The notes under the pieces: generated by a model
Databases searched by the model: none
The model's input: only the letters and a program-made list of their open reading frames with translations
What the model was told of the DNA's origin: nothing
Position numbers and translations under genes: made by a program
Part shown: positions 46,917-57,161 of the stretch, one piece after another
How positions within the stretch are numbered: position 1 is the first letter of the stretch
How the letters are laid out: each line of letters starts with the position of its first letter
From: Robbsia andropogonis
Lineage (GTDB): Bacteria > Pseudomonadota > Gammaproteobacteria > Burkholderiales > Burkholderiaceae
Direction of reading: 5' to 3'
Length of the DNA: 64,000 nt
Assembly: GCF_000970345.1 (NCBI RefSeq)
Contig: NZ_LAQU01000007.1
Coordinates: forward strand, 1-64,000

Positions 46917-48134
46917 TCAGTTGCGCACTGCTGCCGACGTACGCTGTGGTCCGCCCGACGGCACCCTTGCGCCGGCAGTACGTGAAGCCGCCGGTTTGCG
47001 GCCGCGCTTCTTCAGTGATGCGGCGATCCAGGCCACGCTGAGCAGCAGTACGGTGGCGAGGATGTCGTCGCAGCTCCCCACCAGCCAGGGCTGTGCCGCG
47101 GCAAAGGGACGGGACAGGGCGTCCATCGAGACCGATATGCAGGCGCCCGCCACAAAGCATGGCAGGCTGTGCTGGCCAGTCCGCACTAGCGCCGGGAGGG
47201 CTGCCGCGGCGCGCCCTGCCCAGCCGCGAGCGGTGATCCAGCTCGCGCACCAGGCCAGGGCCGCAAAATTCAAAAGACGGCTCAATGCGAGGTTTTGCTT
47301 GTCATAGCCCGGAGTGGGCGCGGACAGAAGAAAAATGTGCCAGATCGCAAAACCGACGACGGCGACGACGGCAATCCGCGTCAGCATGCCGCCCCACGGT
47401 GTAGCCAACACTTCCGCATCAACGGGCTTCAGACGGAAGATAGCCCCTGAAACAAACATCAATTGCCAGGCAAACGGGTTAAACGGCCAGCCTTCCGGGT
47501 AGGCCGTGGGCAATCCGGCGGCCAATATCGGGGCCAGTGCCCAGATGCCAATACTGATCACCAACGTCAACCAGGGCGCGCGCCGCGCCAAGGCCAGTAC
47601 GGCAGGGGCTGACAAGGCAAACAACAAATACATCGGCAAGACGGAAGACAAGAAAGGTTGCCTGCGCAAGCTCGCGATATCCAGCAACATCCCGAGCGGG
47701 CGCCTCATGAAAGTTCCGGCTTCGGTTGCCAGTACTTCGGGCGTATCGAGCTTGAGGCCGTGGAACAGCATGCCAAGCACGAGCATCATGGCAGCCAGCA
47801 ACAGGAAGGCGCGATAGATTTCGACACCACGCTTTAAAAAGCGCTGCGCTGCGGCGCGCTCACCTTGCCGGTCCATGATCGCGGTATAGGCGGCTGCTAC
47901 CGAATACCCGCCTACAAACACGAACATCTCGGCGGCATCGCAGAAGGCATAGTTATGCAACGTGACCTTCGACACCAGACTTTGCGGGATGTGGTCGAGC
48001 ATGATGACGACCAAGGCAAGGCCACGAAAGAAATCGACTTCTATACTGCGCCGACTGCCGACCGCACGTGGCGCGGCCGGGCTCGTGGAGGAGGGGCTAT
48101 TGGTCAACGCGGCGGCGTTGCTGCTGCTTGTCAT
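46917..48134 (-). CDS. OpgC-family membrane acyltransferase
   Basis: A 405-residue protein with about ten membrane segments. The family pattern starts RRSIEVDFFRGLALVVIMLDHIP and has NYAFCDAAEMFVFVGGYS, with the conserved R-G-x-A and D-H of this acyltransferase group, which succinylates osmoregulated periplasmic glucans or modifies envelope sugars. ATG 48134 is chosen because GGAG lies seven bases upstream; the longer frame adds 35 residues. The C-terminal tail is basic. No glucan synthase (opgGH) is nearby. Confidence 0.88.
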   Translation of the reverse strand: MTSSSNAAALTNSPSSTSPAAPRAVGSRRSIEVDFFRGLALVVIMLDHIPQSLVSKVTLHNYAFCDAAEMFVFVGGYSVAAAYTAIMDRQGERAAAQRFLKRGVEIYRAFLLLAAMMLVLGMLFHGLKLDTPEVLATEAGTFMRRPLGMLLDIASLRRQPFLSSVLPMYLLFALSAPAVLALARRAPWLTLVISIGIWALAPILAAGLPTAYPEGWPFNPFAWQLMFVSGAIFRLKPVDAEVLATPWGGMLTRIAVVAVVGFAIWHIFLLSAPTPGYDKQNLALSRLLNFAALAWCASWITARGWAGRAAAALPALVRTGQHSLPCFVAGACISVSMDALSRPFAAAQPWLVGSCDDILATVLLLSVAWIAASLKKRGRKPAASRTAGARVPSGGPQRTSAAVRN

Positions 48135-48539
48135 GCTTGTCTCCGTTCCGCCGCCTCGACACACGCCCCGTGTTAAGAGACGTTCCACGATGACAAGCGA
48201 GATTCTGCGTGTGTCCGCGTAAGCCATGGTTGCGCCCATTTTGCGCTCGCGCTCACCCGAAATTATTTTTCCGTTTTACGCAAGGTTACGACCATGCTTT
48301 ATTGGCGCCTTTACAAGGGTAGGAACGAACTGTATGGGGGTCAACCCGAATTTTCTCCGGGTAACAAAGGGTTACGATTTTCCAGGCTTTGCGCGCTTTT
48401 CGCGTGAGATATCAGTAATATCCATGCAAATGGCGAGCGTGTCATACCGTGGAATCGGTCTGGAGATCCGGTAAATCGTTCCCGTCATACACGGATGGCG
48501 CAGGGAGCGTGCCAGCGGCCGGGGAGGGCGTATCCCGGG
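48135..48539. other. Intergenic region between opgC-like gene and moaC
   Basis: About 405 bases without a credible gene. The part 48250-48440 is A+T-rich and carries the direct repeat GGTTACGA (48284-48291 and 48371-48378) and the short inverted repeat GTAAC / GTTAC near 48361-48375. It probably holds the promoter of the opgC-like gene. Confidence 0.4.
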
Positions 48540-49118
48540 TCAACCTGTCGAGGAGCCCCAGTCGCCGGACTTGCCGCCTTGCTTTTCCAGGAGCCGCACA
48601 TCGGTGATCGTCATGCCCCGATCCACGGCCTTGCACATGTCGTAAATCGTCAGCAAGCCAACCTGAACCGCGGTCAGTGCTTCCATCTCCACGCCTGTGC
48701 GACCGGTTGTTTCCGCGCGGACCGTGCAATGCACGCCTGGGAGGGTGGCGTCGAGCACGAAGTCGGCGGCAACCCGGGTCAACGCGAGCGGGTGGCATAA
48801 GGGGATCAGGTCGGCGGTGCGTTTCGATCCCTGAATGGCGGCAATGCGCGCGATGCCGATGACGTCACCCTTGCCTGCCGCGCCTCGCGCGATCAAATCG
48901 AGTGTCTCCGGCAGCATTACGATGCTGCCGCGTGCGACCGCGATACGTCGGGTTTCCGCTTTTGCGCCGACGTCGACCATATGTGCCTGTCCGGCGGCGT
49001 CGAAGTGCGTAAGGGTCGACGTCCCGGACGTTTCGGAAGGCGCCGCGGCCGTGCGGTCAGACGTGGCGGCGGTTGCAATGACGGATACGCCTTTCTGGGT
49101 CATCGGTTCGGTAGGCAT
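48540..49118 (-). CDS. moaC: Cyclic pyranopterin monophosphate synthase MoaC
   Basis: A 192-residue enzyme of molybdenum cofactor synthesis that works after MoaA to form cyclic pyranopterin monophosphate. The core begins [18 protein letters not shown] and includes the active-site signatures [18 protein letters not shown] and [20 protein letters not shown], then [20 protein letters not shown]. The first ~33 residues are a Ser/Thr/Ala-rich extension. No moaA is in the window. Confidence 0.97.
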   Translation of the reverse strand: MPTEPMTQKGVSVIATAATSDRTAAAPSETSGTSTLTHFDAAGQAHMVDVGAKAETRRIAVARGSIVMLPETLDLIARGAAGKGDVIGIARIAAIQGSKRTADLIPLCHPLALTRVAADFVLDATLPGVHCTVRAETTGRTGVEMEALTAVQVGLLTIYDMCKAVDRGMTITDVRLLEKQGGKSGDWGSSTG

Positions 49119-49179
49119 GCGAGGATGGGATATCGGTGGCTGGGAGGCGGTGCCAGATGGCGTGCCGTGCGCTGATCGG

Positions 49180-49938
49180 TCATATCACCGGACGGCGGCA
49201 GAAGGCGAAGCGCGCGGCAACGGCTTCGGTGGCGATGACATGGCATCGTAGCGGGGAGGCGATTCCCGGCCAACGTAGCGAGGTGCCTTCATTGGCACCG
49301 AACCGTGGATCATCTGGCGCCGGTATAGGCGTTTGCGTGGGTTCCATGGTTTCCAGCAATGCGGCTATCTGGTGCGCCGTCTCAGGAAACAACGTCAGGA
49401 AGAGATCTAGATCCTGATCGTACAGCAAGGCGACCGTATCGCTGACAATGTGACTGCGTGAAGCCTCGGTGGCATTTGTCGCATCACGCCACGATGCCGC
49501 ATCCGTTGCGTTCGTCTCTCCACGTTGTCCTGAAAACAAAATACTCCCTTGATCATCGCACCAGCACGCATGAGGCATGAACGGCAGTGCGCATTGGTCG
49601 ATCAGCACCGGCAGCCGGGCGCCATCCGCCGAGGCGTGCTCTATGCACCTGTCATTGGTGCCGTGGTGCAGTCTGACTACCAGTGGCGTGTAATCGAGGT
49701 CGACGAACACGCGCTGTGGGCCGTTTTGGAAGAACCACCGCCCCTCGGCATCGGACGTGTAGTTCCGAGCGATGAACGCGTTCAGGGCGGCATGGCGAAT
49801 GGGCTCGCCGGGTTCACCGGCGGCTTGGCATGCTTCATCGCGCATCCGGAAGCGCCCGCGTCGGTCCAACGCCAGCCAGCCCGTGCAAGCGGGGACGTCT
49901 GGCCATTTCGCCATGGCTTCTTTCACGATCCGGTCCAT
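49180..49938 (-). CDS. Conserved protein of unknown function coupled to the YheT hydrolase
   Basis: A 252-residue cytoplasmic protein. The N-terminus [20 protein letters not shown] followed by [17 protein letters not shown], then [20 protein letters not shown], looks like a well-conserved Burkholderiales family, which I cannot name. No catalytic motif is obvious. ATG 49938 is chosen because it follows GAGGAGCGTTGAT and starts one base after the hydrolase stop (TGA-T-ATG), showing tight coupling to that gene; a longer frame would run into it. Confidence 0.75.
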   Translation of the reverse strand: MDRIVKEAMAKWPDVPACTGWLALDRRGRFRMRDEACQAAGEPGEPIRHAALNAFIARNYTSDAEGRWFFQNGPQRVFVDLDYTPLVVRLHHGTNDRCIEHASADGARLPVLIDQCALPFMPHACWCDDQGSILFSGQRGETNATDAASWRDATNATEASRSHIVSDTVALLYDQDLDLFLTLFPETAHQIAALLETMEPTQTPIPAPDDPRFGANEGTSLRWPGIASPLRCHVIATEAVAARFAFCRRPVI

Positions 49939-49939
49939 A

Positions 49940-51081
49940 TCAACGCTCCTCGTGTTTGCCCAGGAATCCCAGCACGCAGCGGGCCAGCCAGCTATCCGTG
50001 GTTGTGTCGCCGCGCGCGGTGAAGCCGACATGACCGCCGCGATCCGGCTGCATCAACGTCACGGCGCGCGAGACTTCCGCTGGACCGGGAAGCGCCCAAC
50101 GCGGTAAAAAGGATCGTTGCGCGCGTTCAGGACCAGCGTAGGGACATGAATCGCCGACAGGACCGGCTTCGAAGAGGCGCGGTGCCAATAGTCGTCCGCA
50201 TCGCGATAACCATGCAACGGCGCGGTGACGACGTTGTCGAATGCATGCAGGTTTTGCGCGGCTTGCATCTTTTCCAGCGCGAACAGACGTGGGAATTGCT
50301 GCCATTTCGTGGCCGACTTTTGCTTCAATGTCTGCAGGAAATGGCGGGTGTAGATCTGATTGAAACCCTGCGCGAGCGAATGTCCCCCTGCCGCCAGGTC
50401 CAAGGGGGCCGAGATCGCGGCTGCCGCGCGGACACGTCGATGTGCCGATTGTCCCTGCTCGCCGAGCCATCGCAGCAATGCATTGCCGCCCAACGACACA
50501 CCGGCGGCATGCATCGGCACCCCCGGCGGCAAGACGCCCGCAAGCCGATCGAGAATCCAATCAATCTCGGCTGCGTCACCGGAGTGGTAGAAGCGGGGGG
50601 CAAGGTTCATCTCGCCGCTGCAACTGCGGAAGTGGGGAATTACCGCACGCCAGCCACGGCGTAATGCAGCGGAGGCCAGTGCACGGGCGTAATGGCTGTC
50701 CGAGCTGCCTTCCAGCCCATGAAACAGAACCAGAAGGGGACGCTTGTCCTGAAAGCGCGGCGCGGCGCGCGGCGAGCTATTCGGCATGGATGTGGCCAAC
50801 GGGATGGGCGCGTCCCCATCGGCCCAGTCCAAGTCGATGAAATCGCCGTCTGGCGTGGTCCAGCGTTCGCGTCGATACGGTACCGCGGCTTTCGGTAGCC
50901 AGAGCGACGGTATGATCGTCTGCGCATGACCACCTAACAGCCAGGGAGGTGGGCGCGGCGCGGTGCGTGCGGTTGCGGCGTCCAACGCCGCGGTAGTGTC
51001 AGTGGAGCGGGCCACGCCGGCTGCGGGACTTGGCGGCAAACTGACGTGCGGTGTCTTCCGGCATGGTGCTGGCGTGGACAT
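49940..51081 (-). pseudogene. YheT-type alpha/beta hydrolase, frameshifted
   Basis: An esterase-like hydrolase (PPWLLGGHAQTIIPSLW; LVLFHGLEGSSDSHYARALA; nucleophile elbow AAGVSLGGNALLRWL). The frame reads normally to NARNDPF at about 50106 and then shifts: the expected continuation LPRWALPGPAEVSRAVTLMQ to FLGKHEER* is in the -1 frame and ends at 49940. The shift falls in a run of five A (50106-50110, plus strand); one extra A would restore an intact gene of about 380 codons. It is either a sequencing error or a real lesion removing the C-terminal catalytic histidine region (GGHVGF). Start uncertain: ATG 51081 or GTG 51015. Confidence 0.82.
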
Positions 51082-51439
51082 GCGCGATCTTCCATCGGCC
51101 ATGCTCGTGGACCATCACATACGTCGTGAACACCATCGACTCGGCCTCGCCGGGGCCACGATGGACCTCCGCGGCAGCATAGACGACGGTTCCCACGCTG
51201 TCATAGACGCGGACATCGAGGGCTTCGATATTCTTGCGACCCTGGTTGAACTGCAACGCATAGCCGGAGCGGATTTTCTCCAGTCCGTGCAAGTGCGCGC
51301 CGTCAGCCTGGATGCAGGAGACGAATTCCTCGTCGATCCAAAGCTGCATCACCGCTTCGAGATTACGCTCGGCAACGGCGGCATAGTAGGCGTTCAGCGT
51401 GTCGGCGGCGGCTTCGAACAGTCTGGCGAATCGTGGCAT
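50999..51439 (-). CDS. SnoaL/NTF2-like protein
   Basis: A 146-residue protein of the NTF2-like fold: LNAYYAAVAERNLEAVMQLW, a cone-shaped beta-sheet domain, and the ending VMVHEHGRWKIAHVHAST typical of DUF4440/SnoaL-like proteins. Such domains act as small enzymes or dimerisation modules; no function can be assigned. ATG 51439 is chosen by fold start. It lies between waaF (57-base gap upstream) and the hydrolase, whose start overlaps its end. Confidence 0.85.
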   Translation of the reverse strand: MPRFARLFEAAADTLNAYYAAVAERNLEAVMQLWIDEEFVSCIQADGAHLHGLEKIRSGYALQFNQGRKNIEALDVRVYDSVGTVVYAAAEVHRGPGEAESMVFTTYVMVHEHGRWKIAHVHASTMPEDTARQFAAKSRSRRGPLH

Positions 51440-51496
51440 CGTGGCTCGTCGGGATTGGAATCGAGAGAAACGCGTCGCTACGGCGCGTTGCGGCAC

Positions 51497-52522
51497 TCAG
51501 CGATGCTGGGCGAGTTGCTGGCGTGCGCTTTCGAAAACCTGCTCGGGCGCGAGTTCCCGCAGGCAATGGAGATGGCCGAGCGGACATTCGCGCTGGAAGC
51601 AGGGACTGCATTCCAAATGGAGCCATTGTACCTGTGCCGTGTCGGACAGAGGCGGGGTGTGGCGCGGATCGGTCGATCCATACAGCGCCACCAAGGGTCG
51701 GCGCAGCGCCGCCGCCACATGCATCAGTCCGGAATCATTGCTGACGACCAGCGCCGCGCGGGCGATCAACGCCGCGGCTTCGCCCAACGCCGTCTGCCCG
51801 CACAAGTTCCGCACGAACGGTGCGCCGTCGGCAATGGCCTGTGCGACCGGCCCATCCTTGCGGGCACCCAGGGCGACAAACTGCGCATACGGAAACGATT
51901 GACGTAGCAATTGTGCCAATCGGGCAAAGTGTTCCGGGGGCCAGCGTTTGGCCGGACCGTACTCGGCGCCGGGACAGAAGGCGATCAATGGCACCCGGTT
52001 ATCCAGCGTAAACCGATGCGAGACACGCGTGCTTTCGTTCAAGTCGCTTTCGAGTCGCGGTATTGGCAACGTGTCCGATAACGTCGCACCGGGGGCATAC
52101 GCCAGCGCCACGTAATGCGGCACCATGGGTGGCCGTTCCCGCTTTGACGGCTGTGCGTGCATCACGTTCAGCAAACCATAGCGGTACTCGCCGCGATAGC
52201 CAATACGCAACCGGATGCCTGCCATCCATGGAATCAGCGCCGATTTCAATGAGTTCGGCAGGATGTAGGCGGCGTCATAGCCGATATCCCGTAGTTCCTG
52301 CGCCAGCGCCCGGCGTTGCCACAGTTGCAGCTTGCCATGCCCGAGTTCAGTGGTATGCACGGTCTGGATTTCCGGCATCCTTTCCAATACCGGCGCGACG
52401 CCGCCGGGCGCCACGGCATCGATCTGCAGCCGAGGGTGCAGACGCTTCAACACGGTGAACAAAGGTTGGGCCATCAACGCATCGCCTATCCAGTTCGGGG
52501 CGATGACGAGCGCGCGACGCAT
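51497..52522 (-). CDS. waaF: ADP-heptose:LPS heptosyltransferase II
   Basis: A 341-residue GT9 glycosyltransferase that adds the second heptose to the LPS inner core at the cytoplasmic face of the inner membrane. The N-terminus RALVIAPNWIGDALMAQPLF is typical of WaaF; the ADP-heptose site has FCPGAEYGPAKRWPPEHFA and VVSNDSGLMHVAAALRRPLV. Length matches the family. It is followed by the SnoaL-like gene and preceded by the zf-CHCC gene, an order I recognise from Burkholderia genomes. Confidence 0.96.
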   Translation of the reverse strand: MRRALVIAPNWIGDALMAQPLFTVLKRLHPRLQIDAVAPGGVAPVLERMPEIQTVHTTELGHGKLQLWQRRALAQELRDIGYDAAYILPNSLKSALIPWMAGIRLRIGYRGEYRYGLLNVMHAQPSKRERPPMVPHYVALAYAPGATLSDTLPIPRLESDLNESTRVSHRFTLDNRVPLIAFCPGAEYGPAKRWPPEHFARLAQLLRQSFPYAQFVALGARKDGPVAQAIADGAPFVRNLCGQTALGEAAALIARAALVVSNDSGLMHVAAALRRPLVALYGSTDPRHTPPLSDTAQVQWLHLECSPCFQRECPLGHLHCLRELAPEQVFESARQQLAQHR

Positions 52523-52540
52523 CAGCTAGCAATCCATCTC

Positions 52541-52565
52541 AAATAAAAAACCGCCACGCGGCGGG
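52541..52565 (-). terminator. Intrinsic terminator after the zf-CHCC gene
   Basis: On the minus strand, CCGCC-GCGT-GGCGG is followed by TTTTTTATTTG: a short G+C stem with a T-run, 97 bases past the zf-CHCC stop and just before waaF. It would separate the two transcripts. Confidence 0.75.
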
Positions 52566-52661
52566 GTTCGCTTCGCGCAGCTCTTGTGGGGGCGACGGGA
52601 TAAGACCGGCAGCGGGGTAAGCGTTGGATGAGTGTCACCATCGCGGTGTCGGCGCCGGGGC

Positions 52662-52856
52662 TCAATGCCCGTGTACGACCTCGCCGTCCCGCAACTTGTA
52701 GCGCGTGCTGCAGTACGGGCATTTGGTCTCGCCATGCGTGACATCGATGAAAACGCGCGGATGCGCATTCCAGCGTGTCATTTCCGGATTCGGGCAATAC
52801 ACGGGGAGGTCTTTTGCGCGGACCTCTATCAGCGGCATCTCTTTTACGTTCGACAT
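52662..52856 (-). CDS. zf-CHCC zinc-finger protein
   Basis: A 64-residue protein with the CHCC zinc ligands in YCPNPEMTRWNAHPRVFID and ETKCPYCSTRYKL, like the NDUFS6-type zinc domain. It is a standard small gene next to waaF in Burkholderiales; the role is unknown, possibly in metal or redox protein assembly. ATG 52856 gives the family length; the longer frame adds 93 Arg-rich residues with no homology signal. Confidence 0.92.
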   Translation of the reverse strand: MSNVKEMPLIEVRAKDLPVYCPNPEMTRWNAHPRVFIDVTHGETKCPYCSTRYKLRDGEVVHGH

Positions 52857-53169
52857 CGTACGGCCAATCTGGAAGTTGCGGATAAGGGAAGCGTCCGGGC
52901 TATTGTAATTCACACGGCGTCCGAGCGGGGCGGCGCGGGGCCGCAGATGTGTCCGGTTGTATCGATCTGCCGCGTGCCGGACACATCGCGGTAGAATAAT
53001 CGACGGTAAGCACCTCCAAGACGCGGTCCAACGCGCCGCGCGGCCTCGGCTGCCCCGGCGCGCGCACGGTAGCGGCGGTGCCGGCACGCTGTCGGCCGGT
53101 ACCATCCGGCGACGTGGGATCGCCCGCAAAATCATATCGAGATTACATCGAGCACGCGAGACACCCTAC
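52857..53169. promoter_or_regulatory. Divergent region upstream of pgk and the zf-CHCC gene
   Basis: About 310 bases, mostly G+C-rich, with no gene. A -10-like TAGAAT at 52992-52997 on the plus strand is a candidate for pgk; no good -35 is seen. The long G+C-rich leader to the pgk ATG could carry structure. Confidence 0.35.
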
Positions 53170-54399
53170 ATGACGTCCAACACTCCCGAAAACGCTTCCG
53201 CCGCCCACGCCACTGTCCACCGCCTCGACGACCTGATTGCCGCCAAGCAATTGGCCGGAAAGCGTGTATTCATCCGCGCCGACCTGAACGTGCCGCAGGA
53301 TGATCACGGCAACATCACCGAGGACACGCGGATCAAGGCATCGGTGCCGGCGATCAAGGCAGCGCTGGAGGCGGGCGCCGCGGTGATGGTGACCTCGCAT
53401 CTGGGCCGTCCGACCGAAGGACAGTTCAAGCCGGAAGACTCGCTGGCGCCGGTCGGCAAGCGGTTGGCGGAATTGCTCGGCTGTGACGTGCCGCTGGTGC
53501 AGAACTGGGTTGAAAAGGGCGTCGATGTGGCGCCTGGCCATGTCGTGCTGCTTGAAAACTGCCGCGTGAACGTGGGCGAGAAGAAGGATTCGGACGCGCT
53601 CTCCAAGCAAATCGCATCGATGATCGACGTCTATGTCAACGATGCATTCGGCACCGCCCACCGCGCGGAAGCCACCACGCATGGCGTGGCCAAATACGCG
53701 CCGGTGGCGGTGGCCGGTCCGTTGCTGGCGCAGGAACTGGATGCGTTGGGTAAGGCCTTGCATGCACCCAAGCGCCCGCTGGTAGCCATTGTGGCGGGCT
53801 CGAAGGTGTCGAGCAAATTGACGATTTTGAAATCACTGGCCGCGAAGGTCGATCAGTTGATCGTGGGTGGCGGCATTGCCAATACGTTCATGCTCGCGTC
53901 CGGTCTGCCGATCGGTAAATCGCTGGCCGAGCCGGATCTGGTCGACGAAGCGAAGCAAATTATCGAGATGATGCGGGAGCGCGGTGCCCAGGTGCCAATC
54001 CCGACGGACGTCGTGACCGCAACCGAATTCAGCGCATCCGCTAAGGCGACGGTCAAGGCCGCGGCCGATGTCGCGGCGGATGACATGATCCTGGACATCG
54101 GCCCCGATACGGCAAAGGCTCTGGCCGAGCAGTTGAAATCCGCTGGCACGATCGTCTGGAACGGTCCGGTGGGCGTTTTCGAATTCGACGCATTCGGGAA
54201 TGGCACGAAAACGTTGGCGCAGGCGATTGCCGCGTCCGACGGTTTTTCGATTGCGGGCGGTGGTGACACCCTTGCCGCGATTGCCAAATATGGTATCGCC
54301 GACAAGGTTGGCTATATCTCGACCGGCGGCGGGGCTTTCCTTGAGTTCCTCGAAGGCAAGACCTTGCCGGCGGTGGCCGTTCTTGCATCGAGGGCTTGA
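53170..54399 (+). CDS. pgk: Phosphoglycerate kinase
   Basis: A 409-residue glycolytic/gluconeogenic enzyme making ATP and 3-phosphoglycerate from 1,3-bisphosphoglycerate. The signature [20 protein letters not shown] is near the N-terminus; [11 protein letters not shown] and the nucleotide-site [13 protein letters not shown] follow. ATG 53170 fits the family; the longer frame adds 71 residues. It leads pgk-pyk and is followed by fba, grouping three glycolytic steps. Confidence 0.98.
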   Translation: MTSNTPENASAAHATVHRLDDLIAAKQLAGKRVFIRADLNVPQDDHGNITEDTRIKASVPAIKAALEAGAAVMVTSHLGRPTEGQFKPEDSLAPVGKRLAELLGCDVPLVQNWVEKGVDVAPGHVVLLENCRVNVGEKKDSDALSKQIASMIDVYVNDAFGTAHRAEATTHGVAKYAPVAVAGPLLAQELDALGKALHAPKRPLVAIVAGSKVSSKLTILKSLAAKVDQLIVGGGIANTFMLASGLPIGKSLAEPDLVDEAKQIIEMMRERGAQVPIPTDVVTATEFSASAKATVKAAADVAADDMILDIGPDTAKALAEQLKSAGTIVWNGPVGVFEFDAFGNGTKTLAQAIAASDGFSIAGGGDTLAAIAKYGIADKVGYISTGGGAFLEFLEGKTLPAVAVLASRA

Positions 54400-54402
54400 G
54401 CC

Positions 54403-55974
54403 ATGACGACGACGGGAAACAACGACCGCAAGCACGCTGCCTCCACGCCACAGCAGGGTACCGAGACCGCCGGAACGGGGCCAGGGCCGGCGCCGGCGCA
54501 TTTCATCGCGCCGCCCGGGGTGCCGATGGAGCCAGTCCACACACTGAAGCGGGCGACGAAGATCGTCGCCACGCTCGGCCCGTCGTCGGACGACGAAGAA
54601 ACGCTGACGCGGATGGTCCACGCCGGCATGAACGTCGCGCGTCTGAATTTTTCGCATGGCACCGCGGACGACCACCGGCATCGCGCGGACCGGGTCCGCG
54701 CCGCCGCCCGTGCCTGCGGCCGGGAAGTGGCGATCATGGCTGACCTGCAAGGGCCGAAGATCCGCGTGGGAAAGTTTGCAAATGGCAAGACGACGTTGCG
54801 CCCTGGGCAGTCATTCATCCTCGATGCCAATTGCAAGGTAGGAGACGATGAGCGCGTCGGCCTCGATTATCCCGATCTACCGCGGGATCTGTCGCCGAAC
54901 GATGTCTTGCTATTGAACGACGGCTTGATCGTCCTGGTGGTCGAGAAGGTGGTGGGCGAGGAAATCCATACGCGCGTGCGCATTGGCGGCGACCTATCGA
55001 ATAACAAGGGCATCAACCGGCAGGGTGGTGGCTTGTCCGCACCGGCGTTGACGGCGAAGGACATGGACGATATCCGCACCGCGATGGCCATTCAAGCCGA
55101 CTATATCGCCGTGTCGTTCCCGAAAAGCGCGGCCGACATGACGATGGCCCGGCAACTGGCCACCGTTGCCGGCGCCGAGTACGGCATCAAGCCACGGATG
55201 ATCGCGAAAATCGAGCGGGCCGAGGCGATTCCGGCGCTGGAAGAAATCCTGGAGGCATCCGACGGCATCATGGTGGCGCGCGGTGACCTGGCGGTGGAAG
55301 TGGGCAATGCCGCGGTACCGGCGTTGCAAAAGCGGATGATTCGCATGGCGCGCGACGCGAACCGCGTCGTCATTACCGCCACGCAAATGATGGAGTCGAT
55401 GATCAACGCGCCGGTACCCACGCGCGCCGAGGTTTCCGATGTTGCCAATGCGGTCCTGGACGGTACCGATGCGGTGATGTTGTCAGCCGAAACGGCGGCG
55501 GGGCGCTATCCGGTGGAGACGATCGAAACGATGGCCGCCATCTGCTGTGAGGCGGAGAAGACACAGGAAGTGGCTTTTGATCGTGATATCGTAGACCGCA
55601 CATTTACGCGGATCGACCAGTCGATCGCGATTGGCGCCATGTTCACGGCCTACCATCTTGAGGCAAAGGCGATCGTCGCGCTGACCGAATCCGGTGCCAC
55701 CGCCCTCTGGATGAGCCGGCATTGGACGCAAGTACCGATTTATGCGCTGACGCCGCGGATCAGGGCGGAGCGCGCGATGGCGCTGTACCGCAACGTGACG
55801 CCGCTGGCGATGGAGACGGGGGACAATCGCGACGAGGTTCTTGCTGATGCAATTAAAACCTTGGTCGATCACGGTCATGCCAGTGCTGGAGACCGGGTGG
55901 TGTTGACGATCGGTTCGCCGATGGGACAGCCCGGCGGCACGAACGCATTGAAGATCGTCACGGTGGGCGAATAG
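54403..55974 (+). CDS. pyk: Pyruvate kinase with N-terminal extension
   Basis: A 523-residue enzyme converting phosphoenolpyruvate and ADP to pyruvate and ATP. The catalytic core begins KRATKIVATLGPSSDDEETL and has MADLQGPKIRVGKF, the active-site KPRMIAKIERAEAIPALEEI and MVARGDLAVEVGNAAVPALQ. About 45 Ser/Pro/Thr/Gly-rich residues precede the core. ATG 54403 lies three bases after pgk; an ATG at 54529 with GGGG upstream would remove most of the extension. Either start gives a full catalytic protein. Confidence 0.97.
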   Translation: MTTTGNNDRKHAASTPQQGTETAGTGPGPAPAHFIAPPGVPMEPVHTLKRATKIVATLGPSSDDEETLTRMVHAGMNVARLNFSHGTADDHRHRADRVRAAARACGREVAIMADLQGPKIRVGKFANGKTTLRPGQSFILDANCKVGDDERVGLDYPDLPRDLSPNDVLLLNDGLIVLVVEKVVGEEIHTRVRIGGDLSNNKGINRQGGGLSAPALTAKDMDDIRTAMAIQADYIAVSFPKSAADMTMARQLATVAGAEYGIKPRMIAKIERAEAIPALEEILEASDGIMVARGDLAVEVGNAAVPALQKRMIRMARDANRVVITATQMMESMINAPVPTRAEVSDVANAVLDGTDAVMLSAETAAGRYPVETIETMAAICCEAEKTQEVAFDRDIVDRTFTRIDQSIAIGAMFTAYHLEAKAIVALTESGATALWMSRHWTQVPIYALTPRIRAERAMALYRNVTPLAMETGDNRDEVLADAIKTLVDHGHASAGDRVVLTIGSPMGQPGGTNALKIVTVGE

Positions 55975-56096
55975 CGCCGCGTTGCAGGCGATTCGCCGTA
56001 CGGGGGACGCTGTCGGTCAGGGGTGGCCGCTTGCGTCTCAAACCGGCATGCCCTTAGTCCCCACGCAAAGATTTTATATAAAGAAAGGAGAAAACC

Positions 56097-57161
56097 ATGC
56101 CCATCGTTTCGATGCGCCAACTTCTGGACCACGCCGCTGAAAACGGTTACGGCCTGCCGGCTTTCAACGTGAACAATCTGGAACAGGTCCAGGCGATCAT
56201 GGAAGCGGCCAATGCCGTGAATGCCCCGGTGATCATGCAAGCGTCAGCGGGTGCGCGGAAATACGCTGGCGAAGCGTTCCTGCGTCATTTGATCGAAGCG
56301 GCGGTGGAAGCTTATCCGCATCTGCCGGTGGTGATGCACCAGGACCACGGCCAATCGCCGGCGGTCTGCATGGCGGCCATTCGCAGCGGCTTTTCCAGCG
56401 TCATGATGGACGGTTCCCTGGAAGCTGACGGCAAGACGGTCGCGTCCTACGAGTACAACGTGGAAACCTCGCGCAAGGTGGTCGAACTGGCGCACTCGAT
56501 CGGCGTAACGGTGGAAGCGGAGCTGGGCGTGCTCGGTTCGTTGGAAACGATGAAGGGGGACAAGGAAGACGGTCACGGTGCAGAAGGCACGATGACGCGC
56601 GAGCAGTTGCTGACTGATCCGGAGCAGGCCGCGGACTTCGTGCGCCAGACCGGTTGCGACGCGCTGGCAATCGCCATTGGTACGTCGCACGGTGCATATA
56701 AGTTCACGAAGAAGCCCACGGGCGATATTTTGTCGATCTCGCGCATCAAGGAAATTCATCGCCGGATTCCGAATACGCATTTGGTCATGCATGGTTCGTC
56801 GTCGGTGCCTCAGGAGTTGCTCGCGGAAATTCGCGAATTCGGCGGCGATATGAAGGAAACGTACGGCGTGCCGGTCGAGGAAATCCAGGAAGGCATCAAG
56901 AACGGCGTGCGCAAGATCAATATCGATACGGACCTGCGCCTGGCGATCACCGGTGCACTGCGTCGGTTCTTCGTGGAAAACCCGTCGAAGTTCGACCCGC
57001 GCGATTACCTGAAGCCGGCACGGAATGCGGCGATGCAAGTTTGTAAAGACCGCTTTATCGCATTTGGTTGCGAAGGACAGGCCGGCAAGATTAAGCCGAT
57101 CTCGCTGGAGAAGATGGCCGAGCGGTATAAGGCAGGTGAGTTGAATCAAGTGGTGAATTAA
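56097..57161 (+). CDS. fba: Fructose-bisphosphate aldolase, class II
   Basis: A 354-residue zinc-dependent aldolase of the CbbA type. [18 protein letters not shown] opens the barrel; zinc ligands are in MHQDHGQSP and [20 protein letters not shown] and the second site [17 protein letters not shown] complete the pattern. AAGGAGAAAACC precedes the ATG, with an A+T-rich promoter-like stretch TTTATATAAAG at about 56073-56083. It may be cotranscribed with pyk or have its own promoter. Confidence 0.98.
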   Translation: MPIVSMRQLLDHAAENGYGLPAFNVNNLEQVQAIMEAANAVNAPVIMQASAGARKYAGEAFLRHLIEAAVEAYPHLPVVMHQDHGQSPAVCMAAIRSGFSSVMMDGSLEADGKTVASYEYNVETSRKVVELAHSIGVTVEAELGVLGSLETMKGDKEDGHGAEGTMTREQLLTDPEQAADFVRQTGCDALAIAIGTSHGAYKFTKKPTGDILSISRIKEIHRRIPNTHLVMHGSSSVPQELLAEIREFGGDMKETYGVPVEEIQEGIKNGVRKINIDTDLRLAITGALRRFFVENPSKFDPRDYLKPARNAAMQVCKDRFIAFGCEGQAGKIKPISLEKMAERYKAGELNQVVN

